From Collinsella sp. 4_8_47FAA (GTDB lineage: Bacteria; Actinomycetota; Coriobacteriia; Coriobacteriales; Coriobacteriaceae), in NCBI RefSeq assembly GCF_000763055.1, contig NZ_KN214134.1, forward strand, positions 120,346 to 184,345: a stretch of 64,000 nt of DNA, in the 5' to 3' direction. Under the pieces are notes generated by a model, which saw only the letters and a list, made by a program, of their open reading frames with translations, ran no database searches and was not told the origin of the DNA. Position 1 is the first letter of the stretch. Every line of letters starts with the position of its first letter. The position numbers and the translations under genes are program-made. Below, one piece after another: positions 24,127 to 32,664 of the stretch.

Positions 24127-25089
24127 ATGGCAGATCGCGGCATCGTTGCGGTGTTCGGCAGCATGAACATGGACCTTTCGGTGGCGTGCGAGCGCATACC
24201 GCGTGCGGGCGAGACCGTCGGCGGCAGCGGGTTTATCACCAACGCCGGCGGCAAGGGCGCCAATCAGGCCGTAGCTGCCGCGCGTATGGGCGCGTGCACG
24301 CACATGATCGGCGCGGTCGGTCGCGACGCGTTCGGCGCATCGCTCGTGGTGGGGCTCCAAGACGCCGGCGTGGACTGTGACTTTGTAGTGCATCGCGATG
24401 ACGTGGAGACGGGAACGGCGACCATCATTCGCTGCGAGGGCGACAACCGCATCGTACTGTCACCGGGCGCCAACCATGCGCTTGCGGGCGCGGACGTTGC
24501 CTGCGCGCTGAGGCGTCTGGTGGCCCATGAGCTCGACGGCGACGCCAGCGAGATTGCCCCGGCTGCCGGAAGCGTCTTTATCGCCCAGGGCGAATGTGAC
24601 CTTGCAGCGACGGCCGAGGCGCTTGTTTGCGCTCGCGAGCTGGGGTTCTATACGGTCTTTAATCCGGCGCCTGCCTGCGAGCTGCCTGCGGAGGTCTGGC
24701 CTGCGGTCGACCTGGTCTGTCCCAACGAGACCGAGTGCCAGGTTCTGACGGGCATTCTGCCCACGGATGATGTGAGTTGCGTCGCCGCGCTCAATGCGCT
24801 GCTCGACAAGGGCGCCGGCGCCGCGGTCATCACGTTGGGCGGTGCCGGCTCGGTTACGCTCGGCGATGGCGGTGAGCTGCTGCGCATGCCGGCACTTTCG
24901 AGTACGGTAGTCGATACCACGGCCGCCGGCGATACGTTTATCGGCGCGTTGGCGGCGGCTCGCCTAGAGGGCTTGCCGCTCTTTGAGTGCATGGCCGCGG
25001 GTGCTCGCGCCTCGGCAGTGACGGTGTCGCGCCTGGGCGCTCAGCAATCGATTCCCACGCGCGCCGAAGTTGAACATTGGTTTGGTTAA
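24127..25089 (+). CDS. rbsK: ribokinase
   Basis: A 320-residue PfkB-family sugar kinase that would phosphorylate D-ribose to ribose 5-phosphate with ATP. Visible signatures are the N-terminal GSMNMDLS, the ribose-binding GGKGANQAVAAARMG, and near the C-terminus DTTAAGDTFIGAL, whose Asp in GD is the catalytic base. ATG 24127 follows GAGGAGG. No ribose ABC transporter adjoins it. Its downstream neighbours are a nucleoside hydrolase and LuxS, which suggests salvage of ribose from nucleosides inside the cell. Confidence 0.93.
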   Translation: MADRGIVAVFGSMNMDLSVACERIPRAGETVGGSGFITNAGGKGANQAVAAARMGACTHMIGAVGRDAFGASLVVGLQDAGVDCDFVVHRDDVETGTATIIRCEGDNRIVLSPGANHALAGADVACALRRLVAHELDGDASEIAPAAGSVFIAQGECDLAATAEALVCARELGFYTVFNPAPACELPAEVWPAVDLVCPNETECQVLTGILPTDDVSCVAALNALLDKGAGAAVITLGGAGSVTLGDGGELLRMPALSSTVVDTTAAGDTFIGALAAARLEGLPLFECMAAGARASAVTVSRLGAQQSIPTRAEVEHWFG

Positions 25090-25119
25090 ACGATAAAGAC
25101 GGAGAAGCGGAGTAGAACA

Positions 25120-26094
25120 ATGGCAATCAAGAAGCTGATCCCTGATCTGGATATGGGTGTTGACGATGCGATGGCGCTGGCCTATGCCATCGCGAGCCCC
25201 GAGGTGGAGCTCGTGGGCATCACCACGTGCTTTGGTAACGTGCGCGTCGAGCAATCGGCGCACAATTGCCTGGCGGTGCTCGATCTGCTGGGTCGCCCCG
25301 AGGTTCCGGTGTACCTGGGTGCCGACCGTCCTCTGCAGGCGACTGAGCCCTATACGCCGCCGGCGTCCACCGCGCTCATTCACGGCAAGAACGGCATCGG
25401 CGGCGCGAGCGTGCCCGCGTCGCCCTACGAGCCGGTGGGGGCGACCTCGGCCGACGGCAACGCTGCGGTCGATTATCTGATCGATGCCGCGCGCACCTAT
25501 GGTCCCGATTTGGTCTACGTAGCGACTGGCCCGCTCTCCAACCTGGCGCTCGCCCTGGAGCGCGATGCGGCGGCGATGATGTCCATCGGCCGCGTGGTCG
25601 TGATGGGCGGCGCCCTTACCGTGCCCGGCAACGTGAGCGCGGGCGCCGAGGCCAATATGGCGAGCGACCCCGAGGCAGCCGACGCGGTGCTGCGCTCGGG
25701 CCGTAAGCTCACCATGGTGGGTCTGGACGTGACGCATCGCGTGGTGCTCACACGCCGCGACATTGCCGGCTGGACGGGCTCGGGCACCATGGCGGGCTGC
25801 GCATTTGCGAGCATGGTCGAGCACTACATTGGCTCGTACGAGATGAACGCACCCTACCTGGGTGGTTGTGCGCTGCACGATCCGCTGGCCGTTGCCGTGG
25901 CGATCGACCCCACGCTCGTAGGTGCGCTCGGCTGCAACCTGCGTGTTGATCTGCTGGGCGAGTATCGCGGCCGCACCATTTGCGACGAGCGCCGCCTATC
26001 CGATCCGGACAAGAGCGCGCTTGTGGCACTGACCGTGGATGCCCCGCGCTTCCTGTCCGAGTTCAAGACGCGCATGGCCCGTGTCCTGGGCTAA
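25120..26094 (+). CDS. inosine-uridine-type nucleoside hydrolase
   Basis: A 324-residue hydrolase of the IUNH family, cleaving nucleosides to base and ribose. The N-terminal Ca2+-binding motif, usually DTDPGxDDA, reads DLDMGVDDA (residues 9-17), keeping all four Asp. Later family motifs include YVATGPLSNLALAL, VVMGGALTVPGNVS and the C-terminal HDPLAVAVAIDP. The gene starts 30 bases after rbsK, so released ribose could be phosphorylated directly by the upstream enzyme. Base specificity cannot be read from the sequence. Confidence 0.92.
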   Translation: MAIKKLIPDLDMGVDDAMALAYAIASPEVELVGITTCFGNVRVEQSAHNCLAVLDLLGRPEVPVYLGADRPLQATEPYTPPASTALIHGKNGIGGASVPASPYEPVGATSADGNAAVDYLIDAARTYGPDLVYVATGPLSNLALALERDAAAMMSIGRVVVMGGALTVPGNVSAGAEANMASDPEAADAVLRSGRKLTMVGLDVTHRVVLTRRDIAGWTGSGTMAGCAFASMVEHYIGSYEMNAPYLGGCALHDPLAVAVAIDPTLVGALGCNLRVDLLGEYRGRTICDERRLSDPDKSALVALTVDAPRFLSEFKTRMARVLG

Positions 26095-26105
26095 GCTGTC
26101 TTTTT

Positions 26106-26172
26106 GGGACGGGGCTTTTTTGACTGGTATGATTGGTACGACCATTCGAACCGGCTAAAAGGGCCCCGTCCC
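26106..26172. repeat. GGGACGGGGC inverted repeat before luxS
   Basis: Arms GGGACGGGGC (26106-26115) and GCCCCGTCCC (26163-26172) enclose 47 nt with a TTTTTT run right after the first arm. It lies between the nucleoside hydrolase stop and luxS. It may be an attenuator or transcript end for the upstream genes, or another of the GGGAC-bearing repeats. Confidence 0.6.
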
Positions 26173-26197
26173 TAATTGACTAACGAGAGGATCTGCC

Positions 26198-26686
26198 ATG
26201 GAGCGCATCGCGAGTTTTTCCGTTGACCATCTGCTGCTCGAGCCCGGCGTGTATGTGAGCCGCATCGACCGCGATCCGGCGACCGGCGCTGCCGTCACCA
26301 CCTTTGACCTGCGCCTGACCACGCCCAATAAGGAGCCGGTCATGAACACGGCCGAGTGCCACACTATCGAGCACCTGGGCGCGACGTTCCTTCGTAACCA
26401 TGCCGAGTGGTCGAGCCGCATTGTCTACTTTGGGCCCATGGGCTGCCGCACGGGCTTTTACCTTGTCGTGTTTGGTGAGGTGACGAGCGAGGAGATTCTG
26501 CCGCTCGTGCGTGAGCTGTTCGAGTTCGTCGCCGGCTTTGAGGGCGATGTCCCCGGTGCCGCTCCCGAGGAGTGCGGTAACTACCTGGACCAGAACCTCC
26601 CCATGGCAAACTGGCTCGCGCGCCGCTACCTCGACCGCGACCTGGCCGATATCGATGAGAAGCACCTGCACTATCAGCGGGCGTAA
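26198..26686 (+). CDS. luxS: S-ribosylhomocysteine lyase LuxS
   Basis: A 162-residue enzyme, normal length for the family. It cleaves S-ribosylhomocysteine to homocysteine and 4,5-dihydroxy-2,3-pentanedione, the autoinducer-2 precursor. The metal site HTIEH (55-59) and Cys126 in EECGNYLDQ are present, as is catalytic Cys83 in GPMGCRTGFY. ATG 26198 follows GAGAGG. Its usual partner Pfs (SAH nucleosidase) is not in the window; the genes just upstream encode a nucleoside hydrolase and ribokinase. Confidence 0.97.
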   Translation: MERIASFSVDHLLLEPGVYVSRIDRDPATGAAVTTFDLRLTTPNKEPVMNTAECHTIEHLGATFLRNHAEWSSRIVYFGPMGCRTGFYLVVFGEVTSEEILPLVRELFEFVAGFEGDVPGAAPEECGNYLDQNLPMANWLARRYLDRDLADIDEKHLHYQRA

Positions 26687-26716
26687 GGCTGCTGGCAGGA
26701 ATAGCGTTTGCGCCAG

Positions 26717-26747
26717 AAGCGCTCCCGCTCTTTGTGGGGCGCTTTTT
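26717..26747 (+). terminator. rho-independent terminator of luxS
   Basis: AAGCGCTCCC (26717-26726) pairs with GGGGCGCTT around a short loop; five T follow. Confidence 0.88.
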
Positions 26748-26821
26748 CATGCTGGGCGCTCAAAACGGAACGAGATAGTTCTAGAATATTCATACTGTCA
26801 CATAAGCGAACAGGAGCGAGC

Positions 26822-27466
26822 ATGCATATCTACTCTGTATCAGATCCCGAGTTCAAATCTTATGGCCGCGTGTGGAACGACGTTCCGTCCAACCTGACCG
26901 CTCCGCTCGTCGAGGCGCTCTCCGCTACGCCCATCCCCGAGGGCAGCAAGTACGTAGCAAGCGCGCCGGAGCTCGAGGGCGTCAAGGATGCCGATAAACT
27001 GGGCTTTCTCATGTTTGGCGGTCGTCCCTTCCAGCTGGGCTGGTGCAACGGCCACAACACGCGTCTCAACTGCCTGGAGTACCACCGCGCGAGCGAATTC
27101 AACCTGGGTGCACGCGACTTTATCCTGCTCGTGGCGCATCGCTGGGAGATCGAGGACGGCAAGCTCGATACCGCGTGCGTCAAGGCGTTCCGCGTGCCGG
27201 CGGGTACGGCCGTCGAAGTCTTCAACACCACGCTCCACTACACGCCGTGCATGGTCGACGACGGTGGCTTCCAGGTGATGGTGGCGCTGCCCGCCGGCAC
27301 CAACGGCCCGCGCCCCGAGGTCGCGGCCGACATGCCCTCGGCCGGCGACAGCTACTGCTACTGGAAGGCCGACAAGTGGGTCCTCTGCCATGCTGACAGC
27401 CCCAAGGCAGCCGAAGGCGGCTACGTAGGCCTCATCGGCAAAAATCTCGACATCACCGTGGACTAG
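26822..27466 (+). CDS. DUF4867 family cupin-like protein
   Basis: A 214-residue protein that I recognise as DUF4867 from its N-terminus (MHIYSVSDPEFKSYGRV) and the segment LNCLEYHRASEFNLGARDFILLVAHRWEI. The central part has a cupin-like pattern: an E and H in LEYHRASE, then FRVPAGTAVEVFNTTLHYTPC. Members often sit in sugar-metabolism gene sets and may be isomerases; the role here is unknown. ATG 26822 follows CAGGAGCG. It lies downstream of luxS beyond a terminator. Confidence 0.8.
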   Translation: MHIYSVSDPEFKSYGRVWNDVPSNLTAPLVEALSATPIPEGSKYVASAPELEGVKDADKLGFLMFGGRPFQLGWCNGHNTRLNCLEYHRASEFNLGARDFILLVAHRWEIEDGKLDTACVKAFRVPAGTAVEVFNTTLHYTPCMVDDGGFQVMVALPAGTNGPRPEVAADMPSAGDSYCYWKADKWVLCHADSPKAAEGGYVGLIGKNLDITVD

Positions 27467-27472
27467 CGCATT

Positions 27473-27521
27473 GCCCCAAACCACCACAAAGGTGCCTGTC
27501 TCCTTTGCGGTGGTTTGGGGC
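27473..27521. repeat. 49-nt hairpin with 20-nt arms (GGAGACAGGCACC core)
   Basis: Arms GCCCCAAACCACCACAAAGG and its near-perfect complement (27502-27521, one mismatch) flank a 9-nt loop. Counting the innermost G-C pairs, the 13-nt core reads GGAGACAGGCACC on the complement, related to the cores of the other short hairpins. It begins seven bases after the DUF4867 stop. Confidence 0.8.
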
Positions 27522-27635
27522 GGGCGGATATCGGGAAGTGCCGGACGGGGGAGGCTGCCGGGCGCCTTGCCGTCTGCGGATTTTGGGACATGTGGCCCGC
27601 TTTTTGGGCCCGCCTGTCGGTACACTAAAAGCACT

Positions 27636-29519
27636 ATGGGTACCCGCGAGCGACATATCGGCCACGCGGCCGCCCGATCCGCACCCGTGGCGGATCCCAG
27701 GGGCGGCAGGCTCTTCGCCATGCCGCGATTCCTTGTTGGCATAACACATCAGGCGTATCGTCACCGCGTCTTTGCTATCGCCGGCGCCATCACCGCACTG
27801 TTCCTCATGCTTTTGGCAGTCTTGCCGGCGCTGTTCGCCTCCGACCCCAAACTTTCTAACGTCGTGCCCGCCTATAGCGAGGTGTCCGAAGAGGTCGTGG
27901 ATGCGCTCGTCCATTCGAGCTCTCTCCCGCTGCTTGTCGCCGCAATTGCATTTTCGATTTGGGGCGTATCGGTCTATCTGCGCTGTTTGGACTATGTGTT
28001 GCGCCGCCGCCTTGTTGCCGTCGCCACCATTTGCACCCTGTGGATGATCGAAGTCATTCTCAAGTACAAGTCGTTCACGCCGTTCTATGCCACCGTGCTG
28101 TGGTACCTGTACTACGTGCCCATGACGCTCATTCCACTGCTCTACCAGTTGTGTGGTCTGCGCCTTACGGGCCTGGAACAACACCGCGCGGGCCGCCGCT
28201 ACCGCAGCATCCTGTGGATCGTGGCCATCCTACTTATCGGTTTTGTGCTCACCAACGATTTCCATCGGCAGGTATTCCACTTTGACCGTGCAAGCGACAC
28301 CTGGAGCAACGATTACACGTACGGTTGGGGTTATTTCGCTGTCTTAGTGTGGACGGCCTTTAACTTTGTGGCCTTTTTTATCTTGGTTGGTCGGTCCTCA
28401 TCCTTTCGCATCCAGCGTTTCTCGGGCACGGCGGCGCTCGTACTGCTGGGTGGCGCATTCTTTGCCGTCTCGTATGCGTTGCGCGTGCCCTGGGCATGGA
28501 GGCTCAACTTTTCGCTCGTCTACTGCGTGCTGTGCGTGGTGACGCTCGAGATTTGTCTCGATTGCGGTGTCATTCCGTCGTATCACGACATCGCCGGCAT
28601 CTTCGACACCTTGCCGCTCGACCTCAAAGTTCTAACGCGCGATCTGCAGGAAGTCTATGCCACGCCGGTGTCAAAGCCAATGCCGGTAGGTGTGCGCGAG
28701 GAGTTGCGGACCCAGGAGCTCGGCCGCGCCCATGCCTTTGCCGTGGCGTCCGATCCCAATGTGATGTACCGCGCCTTTCCGCTACTGGGCGGATCGGCCC
28801 TGCTTGCCCAAGACGTGTCGGAGCTCAACGAGCTTAACCGTGAACTGGCACATCGTCGCATGGAGCTGCAGCGTCAAAACGAGCTGCTCGCCGCCGACTA
28901 CGACCTTAAGACGCATTTGGCAGATCAAGAAGCCGAGACCTTGCTGGTCCAAGACGTGGACCAAGCGCTTGCCCGCGCGCTCGAAGGGATGTACGACCTG
29001 CTGAGCTCGCTGCCTCCGTTGACCGATGAAGCGTCTTTGCACGAGCGTTACCGTATGCTGCAGCGCGCCAAGATGCTCGTCGCCTATTGCAAGCGCAAGG
29101 GATCGCTCACGTTGGCACAGCACGGGGAGAGCGGTTTTGACCGCGACCGCATTCAGCTCATTGCCAACGAGCTCGCAAGCGACCTGCGCACGATCGATAT
29201 CGATTGCGCCTCGATTATCGCCATACGGCGCCCGATGCACGCCAGTACGGTAAGTGCCCTGTACGACTGCGTGTATGACTTTGCGTTTTTTGCCTACGCC
29301 ACCGACCATCCGGCGCTCATGTATCACCTGAGCGACCACGATTCGTGCAGTGTGGAGCTGCGCGCCACGCTTTTCTCTAACGACGAGGAAGACCTGTCGC
29401 AGGCGTCCGCCGCGCGTGAACTCGAGAACGAGCTGCAGGGACGCAACGTGGCGTATCGTCTTGAGGGCGAGTCCGGCCAGTTGCGCCTGATCGTGTTGAT
29501 GCCGCGAGCAGGTGAGTGA
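27636..29519 (+). CDS. multi-pass sensor protein with degenerate kinase region
   Basis: A 627-residue protein with about eight membrane helices in residues 45-310, arranged like the 7TM sensor region of some histidine kinases (LTNDFHRQVFHFD lies between helices as in that family). The cytoplasmic half has a coiled coil (about 400-450) and a region resembling a DHp/ATPase core, but no clear phosphoacceptor HD/HE motif, no N-box and no glycine box. It probably senses and signals to the next protein rather than phosphorylating. ATG 27636 lies nine bases after a TACACT box (27621-27626) without a ribosome site, so the mRNA may be leaderless. Confidence 0.7.
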   Translation: MGTRERHIGHAAARSAPVADPRGGRLFAMPRFLVGITHQAYRHRVFAIAGAITALFLMLLAVLPALFASDPKLSNVVPAYSEVSEEVVDALVHSSSLPLLVAAIAFSIWGVSVYLRCLDYVLRRRLVAVATICTLWMIEVILKYKSFTPFYATVLWYLYYVPMTLIPLLYQLCGLRLTGLEQHRAGRRYRSILWIVAILLIGFVLTNDFHRQVFHFDRASDTWSNDYTYGWGYFAVLVWTAFNFVAFFILVGRSSSFRIQRFSGTAALVLLGGAFFAVSYALRVPWAWRLNFSLVYCVLCVVTLEICLDCGVIPSYHDIAGIFDTLPLDLKVLTRDLQEVYATPVSKPMPVGVREELRTQELGRAHAFAVASDPNVMYRAFPLLGGSALLAQDVSELNELNRELAHRRMELQRQNELLAADYDLKTHLADQEAETLLVQDVDQALARALEGMYDLLSSLPPLTDEASLHERYRMLQRAKMLVAYCKRKGSLTLAQHGESGFDRDRIQLIANELASDLRTIDIDCASIIAIRRPMHASTVSALYDCVYDFAFFAYATDHPALMYHLSDHDSCSVELRATLFSNDEEDLSQASAARELENELQGRNVAYRLEGESGQLRLIVLMPRAGE

Positions 29520-29521
29520 CG

Positions 29522-31015
29522 ATGCAGATCCCGCTCATTCTTCCCCAGATTGTCGCGCTCGACGTGGCCTTTGCCCTGGCGGCGTGCTTGCAGACCATTC
29601 ACGTTCCGCTTATCGCGTCGCGTCGTTCGTCCTATAACCGCAAAGTAATCTGCACCTATGAAGCGAGCCTGGTTGTACACCTGGTTATCTCTGCCGTCAT
29701 TATGTTCGCAGCGAGCGGTTCGCATCTGGTGGCACCACTCCCTGTCATTGCCGAGACAGCGGGCGGGCTGCTGTGGGCCAACGCCGCGATTACCGCCTAT
29801 GGCGCGGTCCTTATGGTGCATTATCGCCGCCCCGTCATGCTGGTTGAACTGCTGCTCGTTGCTGCCGCGACGCCGCCGGCGGTTTACGTCATGGGCCCGG
29901 TGTGGACTGCGGTTCCTATCGCGGATGCCGCGTTCTTCCTGTTCCGCTCCATCGCCGCGCTCTTGATGGACGTCCGTAACCGCCAGGAGGATATCACCGC
30001 ATTCTCGACGATTGAAACCATCAACGTGATTCCCGTGGGCATCCTGTATCTAGACCCGAGGGGCCGTCCGCTGCTCATGAACCGCTGCATGCGTAAAAAC
30101 CTGGTGGAGCTTCATATGCCAACCGATCTACGCGACATGAGCGGCACATGGAACGACCTGCGCAAACTTAGCATGCAAATGCCCGAAAGCAGCAGGAACC
30201 GTGTGCGGATTAATCTGGACCGCTTTGGTGAGGCGCGGGCGGTGGTCGAGGTCTCTCCCGCCGAGATTCGCCTGTTTGTGTGCGATCGTGTTATGGTTTC
30301 GGGCCGTTCGTTCGAGCGCATTATCGGTCTTGATGTGACAGAGTACGCGCATGCTCATGATCGCTTGGCGCAAGCCAACCACCTGCTTGAGGTCGCGGGC
30401 CAAGAGCTCCAGTCCCAGATCGAAGAAGTTAAAAAGGTTGCCGACAATGCGGCCTACCTGCGCATGCGCGCCCGCGTGCACGACGTGATCGGTCAGCGCC
30501 TGTCCATCCTCCATCGCTATTTGGAGGAGGGGCGTCTGGACGACGAGTCGCTCGAGCAGATTGACCCGTTGCTGCGCTCAATCGCCGCCGATTTGCGCAG
30601 TGGCGGTGCCAGCGAGCCTGCAGAGCAGCTGGGTGATATCGTCCATGCTTTTGGCCTGGTGAGTGTGCAGATCGATGTTGAGGGTGCGCTTCCCGAGGAC
30701 ACGCGTGTCGCGGCGGCCTTTTTGCAGATTATCCGCGAGGCCTCGACCAACGCCACCAAGCACGCGCAGGCCCACCAGGTCCATGTGCACCTGTGGCAGG
30801 AGGAGTCGAACGGATGCGACATCGCGCGCATGACCATCTCTAATGACGGCGCGCCGGCCCCCGTATCGTATCGCGAGGGAACGGGTATCCCAGGCATGAG
30901 GCATGTCGCACAGAATCTGGGCGGCAGCCTAGGGGTCCACGCCGCCCCGCCCTTTACGCTTGCGGTATCCATTCCGCTTAAAGCCAACGACACGTTCCAA
31001 AGGAGAAGCTCATGA
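29522..31015 (+). CDS. sensor histidine kinase, NarX-like (HisKA_3)
   Basis: A 497-residue kinase with about five N-terminal membrane helices (residues 5-150), a PAS-like segment (about 160-270, AFSTIETINVIPVGILYLD), a coiled coil, then HisKA_3 with His in RARVHDVIGQRLSILHRYLEEG. The HATPase_c domain has an intact N-box (IREASTNATKHAQAH) and glycine box (GTGIPGMRHVAQNLGGSL). It starts two bases after the upstream sensor gene; an overlapping GTG at 29516 is an alternative start. Its end overlaps the response regulator ATG by 4 nt. Confidence 0.9.
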   Translation: MQIPLILPQIVALDVAFALAACLQTIHVPLIASRRSSYNRKVICTYEASLVVHLVISAVIMFAASGSHLVAPLPVIAETAGGLLWANAAITAYGAVLMVHYRRPVMLVELLLVAAATPPAVYVMGPVWTAVPIADAAFFLFRSIAALLMDVRNRQEDITAFSTIETINVIPVGILYLDPRGRPLLMNRCMRKNLVELHMPTDLRDMSGTWNDLRKLSMQMPESSRNRVRINLDRFGEARAVVEVSPAEIRLFVCDRVMVSGRSFERIIGLDVTEYAHAHDRLAQANHLLEVAGQELQSQIEEVKKVADNAAYLRMRARVHDVIGQRLSILHRYLEEGRLDDESLEQIDPLLRSIAADLRSGGASEPAEQLGDIVHAFGLVSVQIDVEGALPEDTRVAAAFLQIIREASTNATKHAQAHQVHVHLWQEESNGCDIARMTISNDGAPAPVSYREGTGIPGMRHVAQNLGGSLGVHAAPPFTLAVSIPLKANDTFQRRSS

Positions 31016-31632
31016 TCCGCGTGTTGATCGTCGAAGACCAGGCCATCCTGCGCGAGAGCCTGGCGCGCTCCGTTGGCGACCAGCCCGATATGGCCGTTGT
31101 TTCCGCAATCGCCGATGCCTCCGAGGCCTTGGGTGTCGCGCTCAGGGAGCGCCCGGACATGATACTGATGGACGTATGCACCGAGCATGATTCCAACGGC
31201 ATCGTGGCGGCGGCGCGCATCAAGGAGCAGCTGCCCGAGTGCCGCATCATTATCATGACCGGCATGCCCGAGATCACCTTTGTCGATCAGGCCCGCGAGG
31301 CGGGCGTCGATAGCTTTGTGTACAAGAACGTCGGTATCGACGAGCTGTTCGCCGTGATGCGCTCCACGCTGGCGGGCTATTGCACGTTTCCCAAGCCGCC
31401 CGAGAGCATTTTTTCGGGCACGGCAGCTCTCGACGATGTCGAGCTGTCGATTTTGCGCCTTGCCTGCGAGGGCAAGAGCCGCCGCGAGATCGCGGCCGAG
31501 CTGTTTATGAGCGAGGGCACCATCAAGCGTCGCATCTCGGAGATCCTAAGCAAGACCGGCTACGACAACATCATGCGCCTGGCCGTGCATGCGGTGACCG
31601 AGGGCAGCATCGTTCCTAACATGGAGCGCTAA
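31012..31632 (+). CDS. NarL/FixJ-family response regulator
   Basis: A 206-residue regulator. The receiver domain has VEDQ at the acidic pocket and the phosphoacceptor Asp54 in ILMDVCTEHDSNG; the switch Lys is in FVYKNVG. The LuxR-type HTH at the C-terminus reads LSILRLACEGKSRREIAAELFMSEGTIKRRISEIL. It overlaps the kinase gene by 4 nt and completes a three-gene signalling operon. Target genes are not evident; the next genes are convergent. Confidence 0.93.
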   Translation: MIRVLIVEDQAILRESLARSVGDQPDMAVVSAIADASEALGVALRERPDMILMDVCTEHDSNGIVAAARIKEQLPECRIIIMTGMPEITFVDQAREAGVDSFVYKNVGIDELFAVMRSTLAGYCTFPKPPESIFSGTAALDDVELSILRLACEGKSRREIAAELFMSEGTIKRRISEILSKTGYDNIMRLAVHAVTEGSIVPNMER

Positions 31633-31652
31633 CGCTCGTTGCGTATCGGCAT

Positions 31653-31693
31653 AAAAACGGCGGGGCCGCAGGATCATTTCCTGCGGCCCCGCC
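31653..31693 (-). terminator. rho-independent terminator of the zinc-ribbon/SPFH cluster
   Basis: A 15-bp perfect stem, GGCGGGGCCGCAGGA (31659-31673) with its complement (31679-31693) around a 5-nt loop. Read on the minus strand it is followed by TTTTT (31657-31653), so it ends transcription coming from the lipoprotein gene. It could also slow plus-strand transcription from the regulator. Confidence 0.88.
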
Positions 31694-31741
31694 TGGTGCG
31701 CGCGGATGTGTCCGCCAATCCGCGGCTGATGTTACGTGCCG

Positions 31742-32584
31742 CTACGCGATGGTTGCGCTGTAGGAGGCGACGTCCTCGTAGGAATCGGTCAGGTAGGCGT
31801 CGATGCCGATGGTCGTGTTGACCAGGTCGTCAAGGCTGTCAAGCTCGCCGCTCGAGAACGTGAATTCCTCGGTGGCGTTGGTGCCGGGCATCAGGTGAGC
31901 CGAGAACCAGGGGTCCTTCATGGTGCCGTTGACATTGGTCTTGCCGGAGGGAGCGTAGAAGGTCAGGTCCTTGTCGCTCTTGTTGGTGATGTTGACGACA
32001 AAGCCGATGTCGCCCCAGTCGTCCTTGAACTTCTCGGTGATGGTGATGGTGCACAGGTCGTCATCGGCGACGGTGACGGCGGGGGAGATTTCGACGCTCT
32101 GGACGTCGTCGTCTTCGACGGCCTCATCGATCTCTTCTTCCTTCTCGGCCGCCTCGCGATCCTTCTTCACCGTGCCGGACAGGTCCTTGTCGGACTTGGT
32201 AAAGATGAGCTTGTCGCCGTCCACCTCGAGGATGAGCTTGTCGTCCTTGAGCTTCAGGTCGTGCGACTCATCTTCGGCGGTAATCGTTACGGTGGTGGCG
32301 TCCTTGGCCTCCCATTTCAGGTCGGCGACCTCAAGGAACATGTCGAGGACGCCCGTACCGTCTTCGTCGAGGATCAGGATACAGTTGAGGCCCCACTCCT
32401 TGAGCATATCCATGTACTCATCGGTGAGCTCTTCGCCGTCCAAGGTTCCACCCGAGTACTGCCAGCTGCCGACGAAGTTGGCCTTGGGGTCTTTGCCGCC
32501 GCCGCTGCAGCCCGTCAGGGCAAAGGCGAGCGCCAGAACGCATGTCAGAAATGCGAGTACGGACTTTTTGAACGTTGTCTTCAT
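31742..32584 (-). CDS. lipoprotein of unknown function
   Basis: A 280-residue protein with an N-terminal signal sequence (KKSVLAFLTCVLALAFA) ending in the lipobox LTGC; the mature protein starts at Cys and would be lipid-anchored outside the membrane. The rest is acidic, with a repeated beta-rich character: a lipocalin-like first part (VGSWQYSGGTLDGEEL, then KLILEVDGDKLIFTK), an acidic linker, and a C-terminal domain of the type found in DUF4352-like lipoproteins (FVVNITNKSDKDLTFYA). ATG 32584 follows AAAGGAGG. It is last in the minus-strand cluster of zinc-ribbon and SPFH genes. I do not recognise a specific family. Confidence 0.8.
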   Translation of the reverse strand: MKTTFKKSVLAFLTCVLALAFALTGCSGGGKDPKANFVGSWQYSGGTLDGEELTDEYMDMLKEWGLNCILILDEDGTGVLDMFLEVADLKWEAKDATTVTITAEDESHDLKLKDDKLILEVDGDKLIFTKSDKDLSGTVKKDREAAEKEEEIDEAVEDDDVQSVEISPAVTVADDDLCTITITEKFKDDWGDIGFVVNITNKSDKDLTFYAPSGKTNVNGTMKDPWFSAHLMPGTNATEEFTFSSGELDSLDDLVNTTIGIDAYLTDSYEDVASYSATIA

Positions 32585-32664
32585 GGTGTCCTCCTTTATC
32601 GAACGAAACCCATAGAAGCAAATGCGGGGGTGGCGGATCCCCCGCCAATTACCAGATAGAGGGG

